The notes beneath the pieces are model-generated. The model searched no databases. It saw only the letters and a list, made by a program, of their open reading frames with translations, and was not told where the DNA came from. Source: CAMDPA01 sp965223035 (GTDB taxonomy: Bacteria > Pseudomonadota > Alphaproteobacteria > Rhizobiales > Hyphomicrobiaceae). Taken from it: a stretch of DNA of 64,000 bases. Numbering within the stretch: the stretch's first letter is position 1; each line of letters starts with the position of its first letter. Below, one piece after another: positions 54,018-61,166 of the stretch. The stretch spans positions 2,418,001 to 2,482,000 of the forward strand of contig OZ244980.1 of NCBI GenBank assembly GCA_965223035.1, given 5' to 3'. The position numbers and the translations under genes were made by a program.

Positions 54018-54736
54018 GCTCGCCTTACGTCGCCCGCGAACACGTAGCCGATGCCTCGAACGGTCTTGATCAGGCGCGGATTATTGACGTCGGGTTCGAT
54101 TTTTCGGCGCAAACGCCCGACCAGAGCGTCTATCGATCGGTCGTAGGGCGACCAATCGTGGCCCTTGAGGATGTCCATGATGTTGTCGCGCGACAGGACG
54201 CGGGCGGGGCGGGTAACAAACATTTGCAACATGTTAAACTCAGCCGTGGTCAACGGCACAGTGCGTCCGTCGATGTCGGCTAGCTCCCGTCGATCGATCC
54301 ATAACGTGAAGTGATCGAAGGCGAATTTTTGTGTCTCGCCGGTGCAGGTGAGCTCCTGCGATGCGGTTTGGTAGCGGCGCAGCACGGCCCGGACTCGTGC
54401 CAGCACCTCGCGCAGATGAAACGGTTTGATGATGTAATCATCGGCGCCGAGCTCCAGACCGACGACGCGGTCGATCGGGTCATCCTTGGCCGTGATCATG
54501 ATGATCGGAACATTTTTGCTGGCGCGGACCTCGCGGGCCAGCCCCAAGCCATCCTCACCGCCCAAATTGAGGTCCAGCGTGACCAGGTCGACCGCTTCCG
54601 ACACCATGTGCTGGCGCAATTCGGCGCCGGTTGCCGCCTCCACGACCCGGTAACCATCCATTTCAAAACAACGCCGCAGGAGCGTTCGCACCTCTGGCTC
54701 GTCGTCGACAACCAGAATAAGGGCTGATTCGGCCAT
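54014..54736 (-). CDS. OmpR-family DNA-binding response regulator
   Basis: About 240 residues. The receiver domain (1-118) has the acidic pair Asp11-Asp12 (VVDDEPEV), the phosphorylated Asp55 (LVTLDLNLGG) and Lys104 (YIIKPFHLRE). The winged-helix domain (about 140-235) has LTTAEFNMLQMFVTRPARVL, RSIDALVGRLRRKIEP and KTVRGIGYVF, typical of the OmpR/PhoB class. The start at 54736 is taken from family alignment; the frame runs on to 54802. It is convergent with the heme-PAS kinase and divergent from fixK, with three 10-bp-spaced GTTAC repeats between. It probably receives phosphate from that kinase and controls fixK; this is inferred from position. Confidence 0.93.
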   Translation of the reverse strand: MAESALILVVDDEPEVRTLLRRCFEMDGYRVVEAATGAELRQHMVSEAVDLVTLDLNLGGEDGLGLAREVRASKNVPIIMITAKDDPIDRVVGLELGADDYIIKPFHLREVLARVRAVLRRYQTASQELTCTGETQKFAFDHFTLWIDRRELADIDGRTVPLTTAEFNMLQMFVTRPARVLSRDNIMDILKGHDWSPYDRSIDALVGRLRRKIEPDVNNPRLIKTVRGIGYVFAGDVRRA

Positions 54737-54807
54737 GGCCATCCCGCGTGCGCGAAAGCCACCGACACAACCACGCGGCTGCCGGAGGCGTTCTGCGAAC
54801 ATAACAT

Positions 54808-54832
54808 GTTACATCTTGTTACAATTGGTTAC
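54808..54832. promoter_or_regulatory. Three GTTAC direct repeats with 10-bp spacing, probable OmpR-type regulator site
   Basis: GTTAC starts at 54808, 54818 and 54828. Direct repeats of about 10-11 bp pitch are the usual binding arrangement for OmpR/PhoB-class regulators. The array lies in the divergent region between the OmpR-type gene and fixK, about 85 bp before fixK. TAACATGTTA (54802-54811) adds a small palindrome. Confidence 0.65.
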
Positions 54833-54916
54833 ACAGCCGTCAATGCGACGAAGAGGTGGGCCGCTTTGCTGAGTTCCAGATACTTTGAGTGAATCGCTCT
54901 TTGGAGGTAGATTACG

Positions 54917-55630
54917 ATGTTGGCCACAAGCAGCCCGATGTCCGCACCGTCAGAGCGTGCACAACTGCCTACATCCACGAGATGGGGTCTGGATGCGCTC
55001 GATGAAAAGCTGGCCAACGCATCAGTGAAAAAAATCCGGTCGCGTGAGCACCTGTTCCTGGAAGGCGATTTAAAGACCCACGTTTATAAAGTCGAAGTAG
55101 GCACGGTTTTGATCTACAAGATCTTGCCCGATGCCAAGCGCCAGATCATCGACATCGCCTTTCCTGGCGACCTCATCGGGCTGGGACCGGTCAGGGAACA
55201 GCCGTTTAGCGCGCAGGCTACCGAGCCCTCACGGGTGCGGTGCATCCCGGTAGGCGCGCTGGAGCAATTGGCCTCTGAAAATCCGCGGCTCGGCTTTGAG
55301 CTTTATGAGGCGGTCGCGCTCGAGCTGGAGGCTACGCGCAGTCATCTGATGACGATTGGGTATCGCAGCGCAGCCGGGCGTTTAGCCAACTTCCTCCTGG
55401 CCCTGTCCCATCGGCATGAACGGCGTGGTCGGGTCGCCAGCGAGTTCGTGCTGCACATGCGCCGCGCGGACATCGCTGATTTTCTTGGCGTGACCATCGA
55501 AACGGTCAGTCGCACTTTCAGCAAACTCAAGGCTCAGAGTCTGATCGACCTCGACCATGGTGGCTATGTCGCTATCCTCGATCGGGAGGGGCTGAAGGAC
55601 ATTGCGGAAGGGGAGGACCATTGGGCTTGA
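54917..55630 (+). CDS. FixK-like Crp/Fnr family transcriptional activator
   Basis: A 237-residue regulator. The cNMP-fold domain spans about 30-145, and the winged helix about 160-230 has RADIADFLGVTIETVSRTFS as helix-turn-helix, where the E-T-V-S-R recognition helix is that of FNR/FixK proteins binding TTGAT-N4-ATCAA. The N-terminus has no cysteines, so no oxygen-labile 4Fe-4S cluster can form; activity must be set by its expression, as for FixK. GGAGG lies nine bases before the ATG. FNR boxes at 48016 and 38762 are likely targets. It is divergent from the OmpR-type regulator gene and overlaps the next gene as TGATG. Confidence 0.92.
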   Translation: MLATSSPMSAPSERAQLPTSTRWGLDALDEKLANASVKKIRSREHLFLEGDLKTHVYKVEVGTVLIYKILPDAKRQIIDIAFPGDLIGLGPVREQPFSAQATEPSRVRCIPVGALEQLASENPRLGFELYEAVALELEATRSHLMTIGYRSAAGRLANFLLALSHRHERRGRVASEFVLHMRRADIADFLGVTIETVSRTFSKLKAQSLIDLDHGGYVAILDREGLKDIAEGEDHWA

Positions 55631-56121
55631 TGACGATGCTTCCTTGCAAAACGGCGGTCGCCCCGGTGATGCGGTCGCCCGAGCTGTTGGCGGTTGCAGG
55701 GTTCGACGAACTGCGCCGAATGCGCAAGGCGTTGGATGGTTTGCTGGAGTTGGCGGTTGCGCCGAGCAGGATCTGTGTGTTGGCCAGTTGCGACAGCATC
55801 GGGGCAGCCACCGGGCTTCCATCGCGCAGGAGGGGAGCAAGTGATCCGCTGGTTGCGCAACTGGCAGGGGCCGAGCAGATCGACCTGCTGACCAATGGTG
55901 CTGCGCTGATGGCGGCGCCGCCCAACTTGGATGGTGTGGACCTGCGCCACGAGCGGCGCGAAACGGGTCTGCTGCATGGCGTCGACGAGCAGCTGGGGGC
56001 TGGCGACTGGATGGTGCTGGCGCGTGCGATTGCGGCCGGGGAGTTGGTCGCCATTGCGCGTCTGTTCTTGGGCTGTAGCACGCATAGCGTTCGCACCCGA
56101 GAGAACGTGATTTTGAACTGA
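55630..56121 (+). CDS. Uncharacterised protein translationally coupled to the fixK-like gene
   Basis: A 163-residue protein with no recognised family. The ATG overlaps the stop codon of the fixK-like gene (TGATG), and GGGGAGGA lies about 12 bases upstream, so it is probably translated from the same mRNA. The product is soluble, with amphipathic helical stretches (SPELLAVAGFDELRRMRKAL, LGAGDWMVLARAIAAGELVA), four cysteines and no signal peptide. Codon usage is GC-rich at third positions and even along the frame. Because the opposite strand also has long open frames here, coding status is likely but not certain. A role as partner or modulator of the FixK-like regulator is a guess from position. 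Confidence 0.6.
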   Translation: MTMLPCKTAVAPVMRSPELLAVAGFDELRRMRKALDGLLELAVAPSRICVLASCDSIGAATGLPSRRRGASDPLVAQLAGAEQIDLLTNGAALMAAPPNLDGVDLRHERRETGLLHGVDEQLGAGDWMVLARAIAAGELVAIARLFLGCSTHSVRTRENVILN

Positions 56122-56226
56122 GGCTTGAGGTGAGCGGCTGCGGCGTGCTGCGACGTCGCGTTGGCTGACGCGGCGCGTGAGCGCGGCTCGCGCGGCGGCA
56201 GATGTCACGCACGGCCCCTGCTAAGC

Positions 56227-56415
56227 CGGATCACAGCCATGCTCCATCATGTCCGCTAAAGGCGGAACGCCCGTGCCGGCCCGCTCCCCCGCCCGGTTCC
56301 TCCACCCTATTTCTCAACTGGGCCACCCAATGGCATGCTGGTCTGGGTGGCGAGTGGAGGAAGGGGGCGGGGAGCGGGATGGTTCCAGCTAAGACTGCAA
56401 CGCTCCGGATCCTCA
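56227..56415. repeat. Family B palindromic repeat, long copy (B7)
   Basis: Outer arms near 56279-56304 (CCCGCTCCCCCGCCCGGTTC) and 56352-56380 (GAAGGGGGCGGGGAGCGGG) pair over about 25 bp. The apex has GGGCCACCCAATGGCATGC and GGTCTGGGTGGC as a second hairpin. It ends GATGGTTCCAGCT and GCAACGCTCC, shared with other B copies. Confidence 0.75.
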
Positions 56416-56597
56416 GGCTTTGAATTGGGACCGCGAAGGCGGTCCAACTCGAGGCGTTCAGATGGCGGCTCGAGAGCATGTTGAGCAGGTTACTGTGGAC
56501 CTCCTGCGCCGCCGCCCATGGCTTGTGGGCGCTGCGCAGTTTCGGCAAGCTGGGCCCGGAGCAGCATCAGACCAGCTGCAGGCGTCCGTCCGATCCC

Positions 56598-56658
56598 CTA
56601 GATTAACCTGCCTTTAATCGGAATCGGAACGATCCCGATTTAAGGCGCGATGATCTAG
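56598..56658. repeat. Family A palindromic repeat, short form (A6)
   Basis: CTAG ends and core arms CCTTTAATCGG/CCGATTTAAGG, nearly identical to copy A2. This is the only copy not between convergent genes: both neighbours point right. Confidence 0.85.
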
Positions 56659-56805
56659 GCGGCGCGGGATGCCCGGACTGAATGTGCTTGGCAGGCCTAA
56701 ACCGTCGGTGGATCGCTGTCGGCGCTGGCCTGGGTTGGGCTAGTTCCCATCAGCGATCATGGCGGTGGCGATTGGCATCGGGCTCGAAAGATGCGGAGGT
56801 GAGGC

Positions 56806-57780
56806 ATGACAACCCTGGTGATCGGTGCCGGTCTGGTCGGCTCGCAAGTCGCGCGCATCTTGGTGGACGAGGGCGAGCGACCGGTCTTGCTGGATGCGGC
56901 CGCCCAGCCGCAGGCGATCGCTCAGATCGTCGATCTCGATCGGGTGGTCCTGACCGAGGGCGACATCTTGCGGCCGCTGACGATTGTCAAGGCGTTGCGG
57001 GATCATCGGATCACCGCGGTGGTGCATACCGCAGCCAATCCGATGTTGACGTTAGGGGCGCAGCGTAATCCGTACGCGGCGATCGAGCTCAACATCATGG
57101 GTACGGTGAACGTTCTGGAGGCGGCGCGGACGCTTGGCATCGGCCGGGTTGTGGTCTCCAGTTCCAATGTGCTCAGCCACTATCTGGCCGGGGGTGAGGG
57201 CGCGGGTGCGTTGGAGAAGGAAGAAGCGTTCCCGCGGCCAACGACGTTTTATGCCGCCACCAAACAGGCGGTGGAAAGCTTGGGTCTCAACTATGCGCGT
57301 TGGTGCGGCCTAGAGTTTGCCGGCATGCGCTATGGCGCGGTGTTCGGGCCGTGGAGTGGCTTCGGCGGCGGTGGGCCGTCTAATCTCGTGCGCGAGGCCG
57401 TGCGGCGGGCGCTGGCCGGGGAACAGGCGGTCGTGCCGGCCCGGGCCATGGAATGGGTGTATTCCAAGGACGCAGCGCTCGGCACGGTGTTGGCTCTGCG
57501 CGCCAAGGCGCTCGACACCGGCATCTTCAACATCACGATGGCGGCCTTGTCGACCCCGGCGGAGCTGGCCGATGCCATCGTCAAGGCGGTGCCCGGTGCA
57601 CAGGTGAAAATCGATACGCCGGCCGACAGCGCGGCGGCGGTCCCCAACGTCGACCACCTCAGTAGCCCCGACAAATCGAGCGCGGTGCTGGGTTACCAGC
57701 CGCAGTTTAACCTGATCGACGGCATTCAGGATCTGGCCGATTGGATGCGCCGTTATTCGTCCGGATCCAAGATCGGTTAG
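56806..57780 (+). CDS. NAD-dependent epimerase/dehydratase family protein
   Basis: A 324-residue extended short-chain dehydrogenase. The NAD(P)-binding motif is GAGLVGSQVARIL (GxGxxG, residues 6-18). The catalytic region has SSSNVL (about 124) and YAATKQAVE (about 152), the YxxxK pair, then FGPWSGFGGGG. Members of this group act on nucleotide sugars or related carbonyl compounds; there is no glycan cluster nearby, so the substrate is not known. It lies 99 bp before the ring-opening amidohydrolase gene on the same strand and may act in the same catabolic route. Confidence 0.88.
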   Translation: MTTLVIGAGLVGSQVARILVDEGERPVLLDAAAQPQAIAQIVDLDRVVLTEGDILRPLTIVKALRDHRITAVVHTAANPMLTLGAQRNPYAAIELNIMGTVNVLEAARTLGIGRVVVSSSNVLSHYLAGGEGAGALEKEEAFPRPTTFYAATKQAVESLGLNYARWCGLEFAGMRYGAVFGPWSGFGGGGPSNLVREAVRRALAGEQAVVPARAMEWVYSKDAALGTVLALRAKALDTGIFNITMAALSTPAELADAIVKAVPGAQVKIDTPADSAAAVPNVDHLSSPDKSSAVLGYQPQFNLIDGIQDLADWMRRYSSGSKIG

Positions 57781-57879
57781 ACTAACGCCCGCGTACGGTG
57801 GCTTGCGCATGGTTCGTCTTACTCGCCGGCCGCGATCGACCCATGCACCCTGGATCGAGAACCCGAAGGAGCGCCCATC

Positions 57880-58995
57880 ATGCCGGTGATCGTCGAAACC
57901 ATGGCGACCGATGGACCAGGCGATGTGGCCGGTCTGCAGGCCATGCTCAGCAGGTTGGCGATCGATAAGGTCCGGCGCCTGGCGATCATCGGCAAGACCG
58001 AGGGAACGGCGACGATCAACGATTTTTCGCGAGAGCTGGCAACTTTAGCGGCAAGTAATGGCTTGCGTGCGGCCGGCGGTGAGGCGCTGCTGGCGCGCAC
58101 GACGCTGATTTTCTCGACCGGCTGTGAGGGGGTGTTGAGCCCCAACATCACGGTGATCGCCGCCATCGAGGAGGCCGAAGCGGGCGCGCGTTCGCCGGCC
58201 GTCGACAATGCCGCGGCGCGGTTGGCGATGGGCGGCGCGCGCTCACGCGTGTTGGCAGCCGATGAGCTGGTGACGCCGATCCATGCCCGGGCGGTCGCCG
58301 ACGCCGTGCAGACCGCCCTGCAGGAAGCTGACCTAACCGCCGATCAGGTTAGCTTGGTTCTAGTCAAAAGCCCCATCCTGACGCATCGCGACGCGGCGGC
58401 GACGGGCCGGCCTGAGGTGTTGGCGCGCGCGGGCTCAAGCGGACGTTCACGGGGCACGGCAGCGTTGGGCGCCGCGTTGGCGCTGGGCGAGATCACCGGC
58501 CGTGAGCTTGAGGAGGTGAACATTGGCGCCGACGTGGCGATCCACGCGCATCGCGCGATGACCTTCTCCGGCACCGAGCTCAACCACAATGAAGTTGTGG
58601 TGCTGGGCAATAGGCCGGGCGCGTCCGGTCGTTGCCAGATCCTGTGCACCGAAATCGACGACATTCTGGATCGGCGCAGTTTGAAGCGGCTGTTCTTGCG
58701 GGCCGGCTGTGGTCTTGATGGCGACGGTGAGTTAGCGGGTACGCAAGGTTTGCAGGCGGTGTTCTTGAAGGCGGGTGTGGCACCGGATGGTCAGGTGCGC
58801 GGACAGCGCACCACCGTCTTTCAAAGCGAGGTCGATCCAGACAAACATATGCGCGCCGCGGCCAGCGGGCTGATCGGCGGACTGCTCGGCTCGCCGCGCG
58901 TGTTCGTCAGCGGGGGGGCAGAACATCAGGCAGCGCCCGGCCGCGGCCTAGCTGCATGTATCGCCCGCGTGTCGGACAACAAAGCGACCGACTGA
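57880..58995 (+). CDS. Ring-opening amidohydrolase (cyanuric acid hydrolase / barbiturase family)
   Basis: A 371-residue protein of the AtzD/TrzD/barbiturase family, which opens the ring of cyanuric acid or barbituric acid. The family has three repeated modules, each with a Lys and a Ser. All six can be seen: Lys in GKTEGT, VLVKSPI and VFLKAGV, and Ser in FSTGCEG, GSSGRSRGTAA and FVSGGAEHQ. The three-module architecture and length are standard. Cyanuric acid hydrolase and barbiturase cannot be told apart by eye. It follows an epimerase-family gene and faces a transporter and an OCD-family gene. Confidence 0.92.
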   Translation: MPVIVETMATDGPGDVAGLQAMLSRLAIDKVRRLAIIGKTEGTATINDFSRELATLAASNGLRAAGGEALLARTTLIFSTGCEGVLSPNITVIAAIEEAEAGARSPAVDNAAARLAMGGARSRVLAADELVTPIHARAVADAVQTALQEADLTADQVSLVLVKSPILTHRDAAATGRPEVLARAGSSGRSRGTAALGAALALGEITGRELEEVNIGADVAIHAHRAMTFSGTELNHNEVVVLGNRPGASGRCQILCTEIDDILDRRSLKRLFLRAGCGLDGDGELAGTQGLQAVFLKAGVAPDGQVRGQRTTVFQSEVDPDKHMRAAASGLIGGLLGSPRVFVSGGAEHQAAPGRGLAACIARVSDNKATD

Positions 58996-59021
58996 CGACC
59001 CCTTTTCGCATGCGCCGGATG

Positions 59022-59082
59022 ATAGAGCAACCTGCCTTTGATCGGAAACGGAACGATCCCGATTAAAGGCGCGATGATCTAG
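59022..59082. repeat. Family A palindromic repeat, short form (A7)
   Basis: It starts ATAGAGCAACCTGCC and ends GCGATGATCTAG, with core arms CTTTGATCGG and CCGATTAAAG. It lies between the convergent amidohydrolase and transporter genes. Confidence 0.82.
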
Positions 59083-59129
59083 TGCGCTTGTGCCGCGTTG
59101 GTGAAGGAGGATGGTTCCACCGAAACGCG

Positions 59130-60017
59130 CTACCGGTGGGTTTTGTCAGCCGCCGCAGTGTTCAACGCGTTCTCGCGCAAAGCGATGAACAGTCCGGCGA
59201 GCACGATGAGGGCGATGCCGACCCAGGTGACCGGATCGGGAAACGTGCCGAACACGAAATAGCCGATCAACGTTGCGAACACGATCAGCGTGTAGTTGAA
59301 GGCGGCTATCACCCCGGCTGGCGCGTGGCGAAAGGCGGTGAGCATCAGCCCCTGTCCGCTGATGGCCAGAGCCAGGAACACCAGGTAGGACGTGGCATTC
59401 GGCGACGGCGGATCAACCCAAATGAAGGGGATCACAGGTGCTGCGGCGACGGCGCCAATCAAGACGTTATGGGCGACGTTGATCAAGGGGGGATGGCTAG
59501 CACTAATCTTGCGATTGCCGATGAAATAAAGGCCCATGATGAACCCGCCCAGCAACCCGATGTAGTAGCCGATGCTGCTGCCGGCAAAGCCGGGGCGCAA
59601 GATGATCACAACGCCGATGAAGCCAACTGCGATTGCGATCTGCCGTCGGATGCCGACCTGCTCGCCCAAGAGATAGGGGGACAGCAGCGTGACGATTATG
59701 GGTGCGAACAAGGCCATCGCGGTGGCGTCGGCAAGCGGGATAAACGAAAGCGATAGATAGTAGGTGCCCACCGCCGAGATGCCGGCAATGCCGCGCACGA
59801 TCTGCCAGCCAAGTGGTGTGGGCAAGAACACGCGCCAGCCGTAGCGCGGGACGGCGATGAGGGCGACGACAGCGAACGTGCAGGCATACTGGACCCAGAT
59901 CACCTGGAAGGCGCTGATATCGCGCACGAACACTTTAGCGATGCCGTCCTTCATCGACAGCAGCGCCATGGCGGCAATCATCAGCGCGATTCCGAGTAAG
60001 GGTTTATGATCAGGCAT
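59130..60017 (-). CDS. DMT-superfamily transporter (EamA domains)
   Basis: A 295-residue membrane protein with about ten helices and two EamA repeats (about 8-140 and 150-280). The start LLGIALMIAAMALLSMKDGI and the end of repeat 1, ALFAPIIVTLLSPYLLGEQV, are typical; repeat 2 includes PAGVIAAFNYTLIVFATLIG. These proteins export metabolites or amino acids. The gene starts 12 bases after the OCD-family gene, so both are in one operon and the transporter may handle the OCD substrate or product. Confidence 0.91.
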   Translation of the reverse strand: MPDHKPLLGIALMIAAMALLSMKDGIAKVFVRDISAFQVIWVQYACTFAVVALIAVPRYGWRVFLPTPLGWQIVRGIAGISAVGTYYLSLSFIPLADATAMALFAPIIVTLLSPYLLGEQVGIRRQIAIAVGFIGVVIILRPGFAGSSIGYYIGLLGGFIMGLYFIGNRKISASHPPLINVAHNVLIGAVAAAPVIPFIWVDPPSPNATSYLVFLALAISGQGLMLTAFRHAPAGVIAAFNYTLIVFATLIGYFVFGTFPDPVTWVGIALIVLAGLFIALRENALNTAAADKTHR

Positions 60018-60029
60018 CGGGATGCTTGT

Positions 60030-61094
60030 CTATCGTTCCGGCCCGGGACGTCGGCTCCACGCCGATGGCCGGTCAAACAGCCTCAACTGTTCACCAAGGC
60101 CGCGATCGCGGGCGAGCGCCAGCGCCCGGTTGGCCAAAGCGAGATCACAGATCGCCATGCCCTGGATGATCGCATAAATGCGTTGCTGGGGATCGAGCCG
60201 TCCAGGCGCCTTGCCGGCAACGACCTCGCCGATATGTGCGTCGACGCGGGCGGCGATGTCCTCGCGCTTGACCTTGCCGGTTTGCAGCCAGACGGCGATA
60301 TCACCGAGCACCGTCGCGTATTCGAACTCGTCGACGATGAAGCGATCGACCTCGTTCAGCACCGCGAGCTCGACTTCCTCGGTCTCCCCCATGGAGCAAA
60401 GGAACATACCGGGTTGCAGCATGCCGGGACCGATCACCGGGGTATCGGCAAAGGTCAGTGTAAAAATGATATCGGCGCCGCGTATCGCCTCCTCGACCGT
60501 GTGATGCGGTGTGAAGGTGCTACGGCTGTGCTGGCCGACCTCGGCACAGAACGCCTTGGCACGCTCGAAGCGACGCGCGGTCACGCGCACGTGGTCAAGC
60601 GCAAACACGTGCTCGAGTGCGGGAAACAGCTCGCGGGCGATGGCCCCGGCGCCGATCAGCGCCACCGTGGAAGCCTCCGGTCGGGCCAGGTGACGGGCGG
60701 CGACAACCCCGGTAAGTGCGGTGCGGAACCGATGCAGCCAGAGTTCGTCCAACAGGCCGATCGGAGCACCGGTGGCATCGTCGAACACGCACAGCAGATG
60801 ATGGGAGCTAAACCCACCGTCGACGGGCACATCGCCGATCAAGCGGAAGCCAGTGACGCGCTCGTTCGGCAAGCTGGCGCCCTTGACCTTGTATCGCGCC
60901 GTCCGATCGCGACCGGAGCCAGCGAACATCGAGGTTGGCTGCGATAAGGTGAAGGTTTGTCCCTCACCATAGCCGCGCCAGGTGCGCTCGATCACGTCAA
61001 GGCTGGCCGCAACGTCGAGCACGGATCTGAGATCGGGTTCGCGCAGCACGCGAAGCAGTGGGTCGGCGGCGGTGGACATGGCGGCGGTGGACAT
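60030..61094 (-). CDS. Ornithine cyclodeaminase / mu-crystallin family protein
   Basis: A 354-residue NAD(P)-dependent protein. The dinucleotide motif is ALIGAGAIARELFPAL (about residue 140), preceded by HRFRTALTGVVAARHLARP, and DIIFTLTFADTPVIG (about 205) is the region that contacts the cofactor. Members include ornithine cyclodeaminase, alanine dehydrogenase and imine reductases. The start contains a 15-base exact duplication (ATGTCCACCGCCGCC twice), giving two in-frame ATGs at 61094 and 61079; GGAG lies nine bases before the first. It follows nuoF by 72 bases on the same strand. The substrate is unknown. Confidence 0.88.
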   Translation of the reverse strand: MSTAAMSTAADPLLRVLREPDLRSVLDVAASLDVIERTWRGYGEGQTFTLSQPTSMFAGSGRDRTARYKVKGASLPNERVTGFRLIGDVPVDGGFSSHHLLCVFDDATGAPIGLLDELWLHRFRTALTGVVAARHLARPEASTVALIGAGAIARELFPALEHVFALDHVRVTARRFERAKAFCAEVGQHSRSTFTPHHTVEEAIRGADIIFTLTFADTPVIGPGMLQPGMFLCSMGETEEVELAVLNEVDRFIVDEFEYATVLGDIAVWLQTGKVKREDIAARVDAHIGEVVAGKAPGRLDPQQRIYAIIQGMAICDLALANRALALARDRGLGEQLRLFDRPSAWSRRPGPER

Positions 61095-61166
61095 GGCGGC
61101 AAACTCCGATTGCTTGATCCATGGCGATCACCACCTCGATCGCCGCCGTTGGCGGTCGTGCCAGCG

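Larger units (their letters stand above)
56122..56805. other. 684-bp intergenic region with family B and family A repeats
   Basis: No convincing gene lies between the fixK-coupled gene and the epimerase gene. The region holds the largest family B copy (56227-56415) and a short family A copy (56598-56658). The stretch 56660-56805 probably includes the epimerase promoter. Confidence 0.6.

Noticed and set aside
55382..56212. Long leftward open frames opposite the fixK-like gene and the gene after it
   Set aside because: They are Arg/Pro/Gln-rich frames of the type seen opposite GC-rich genes, overlap the well-supported fixK coding region, and have no start context.
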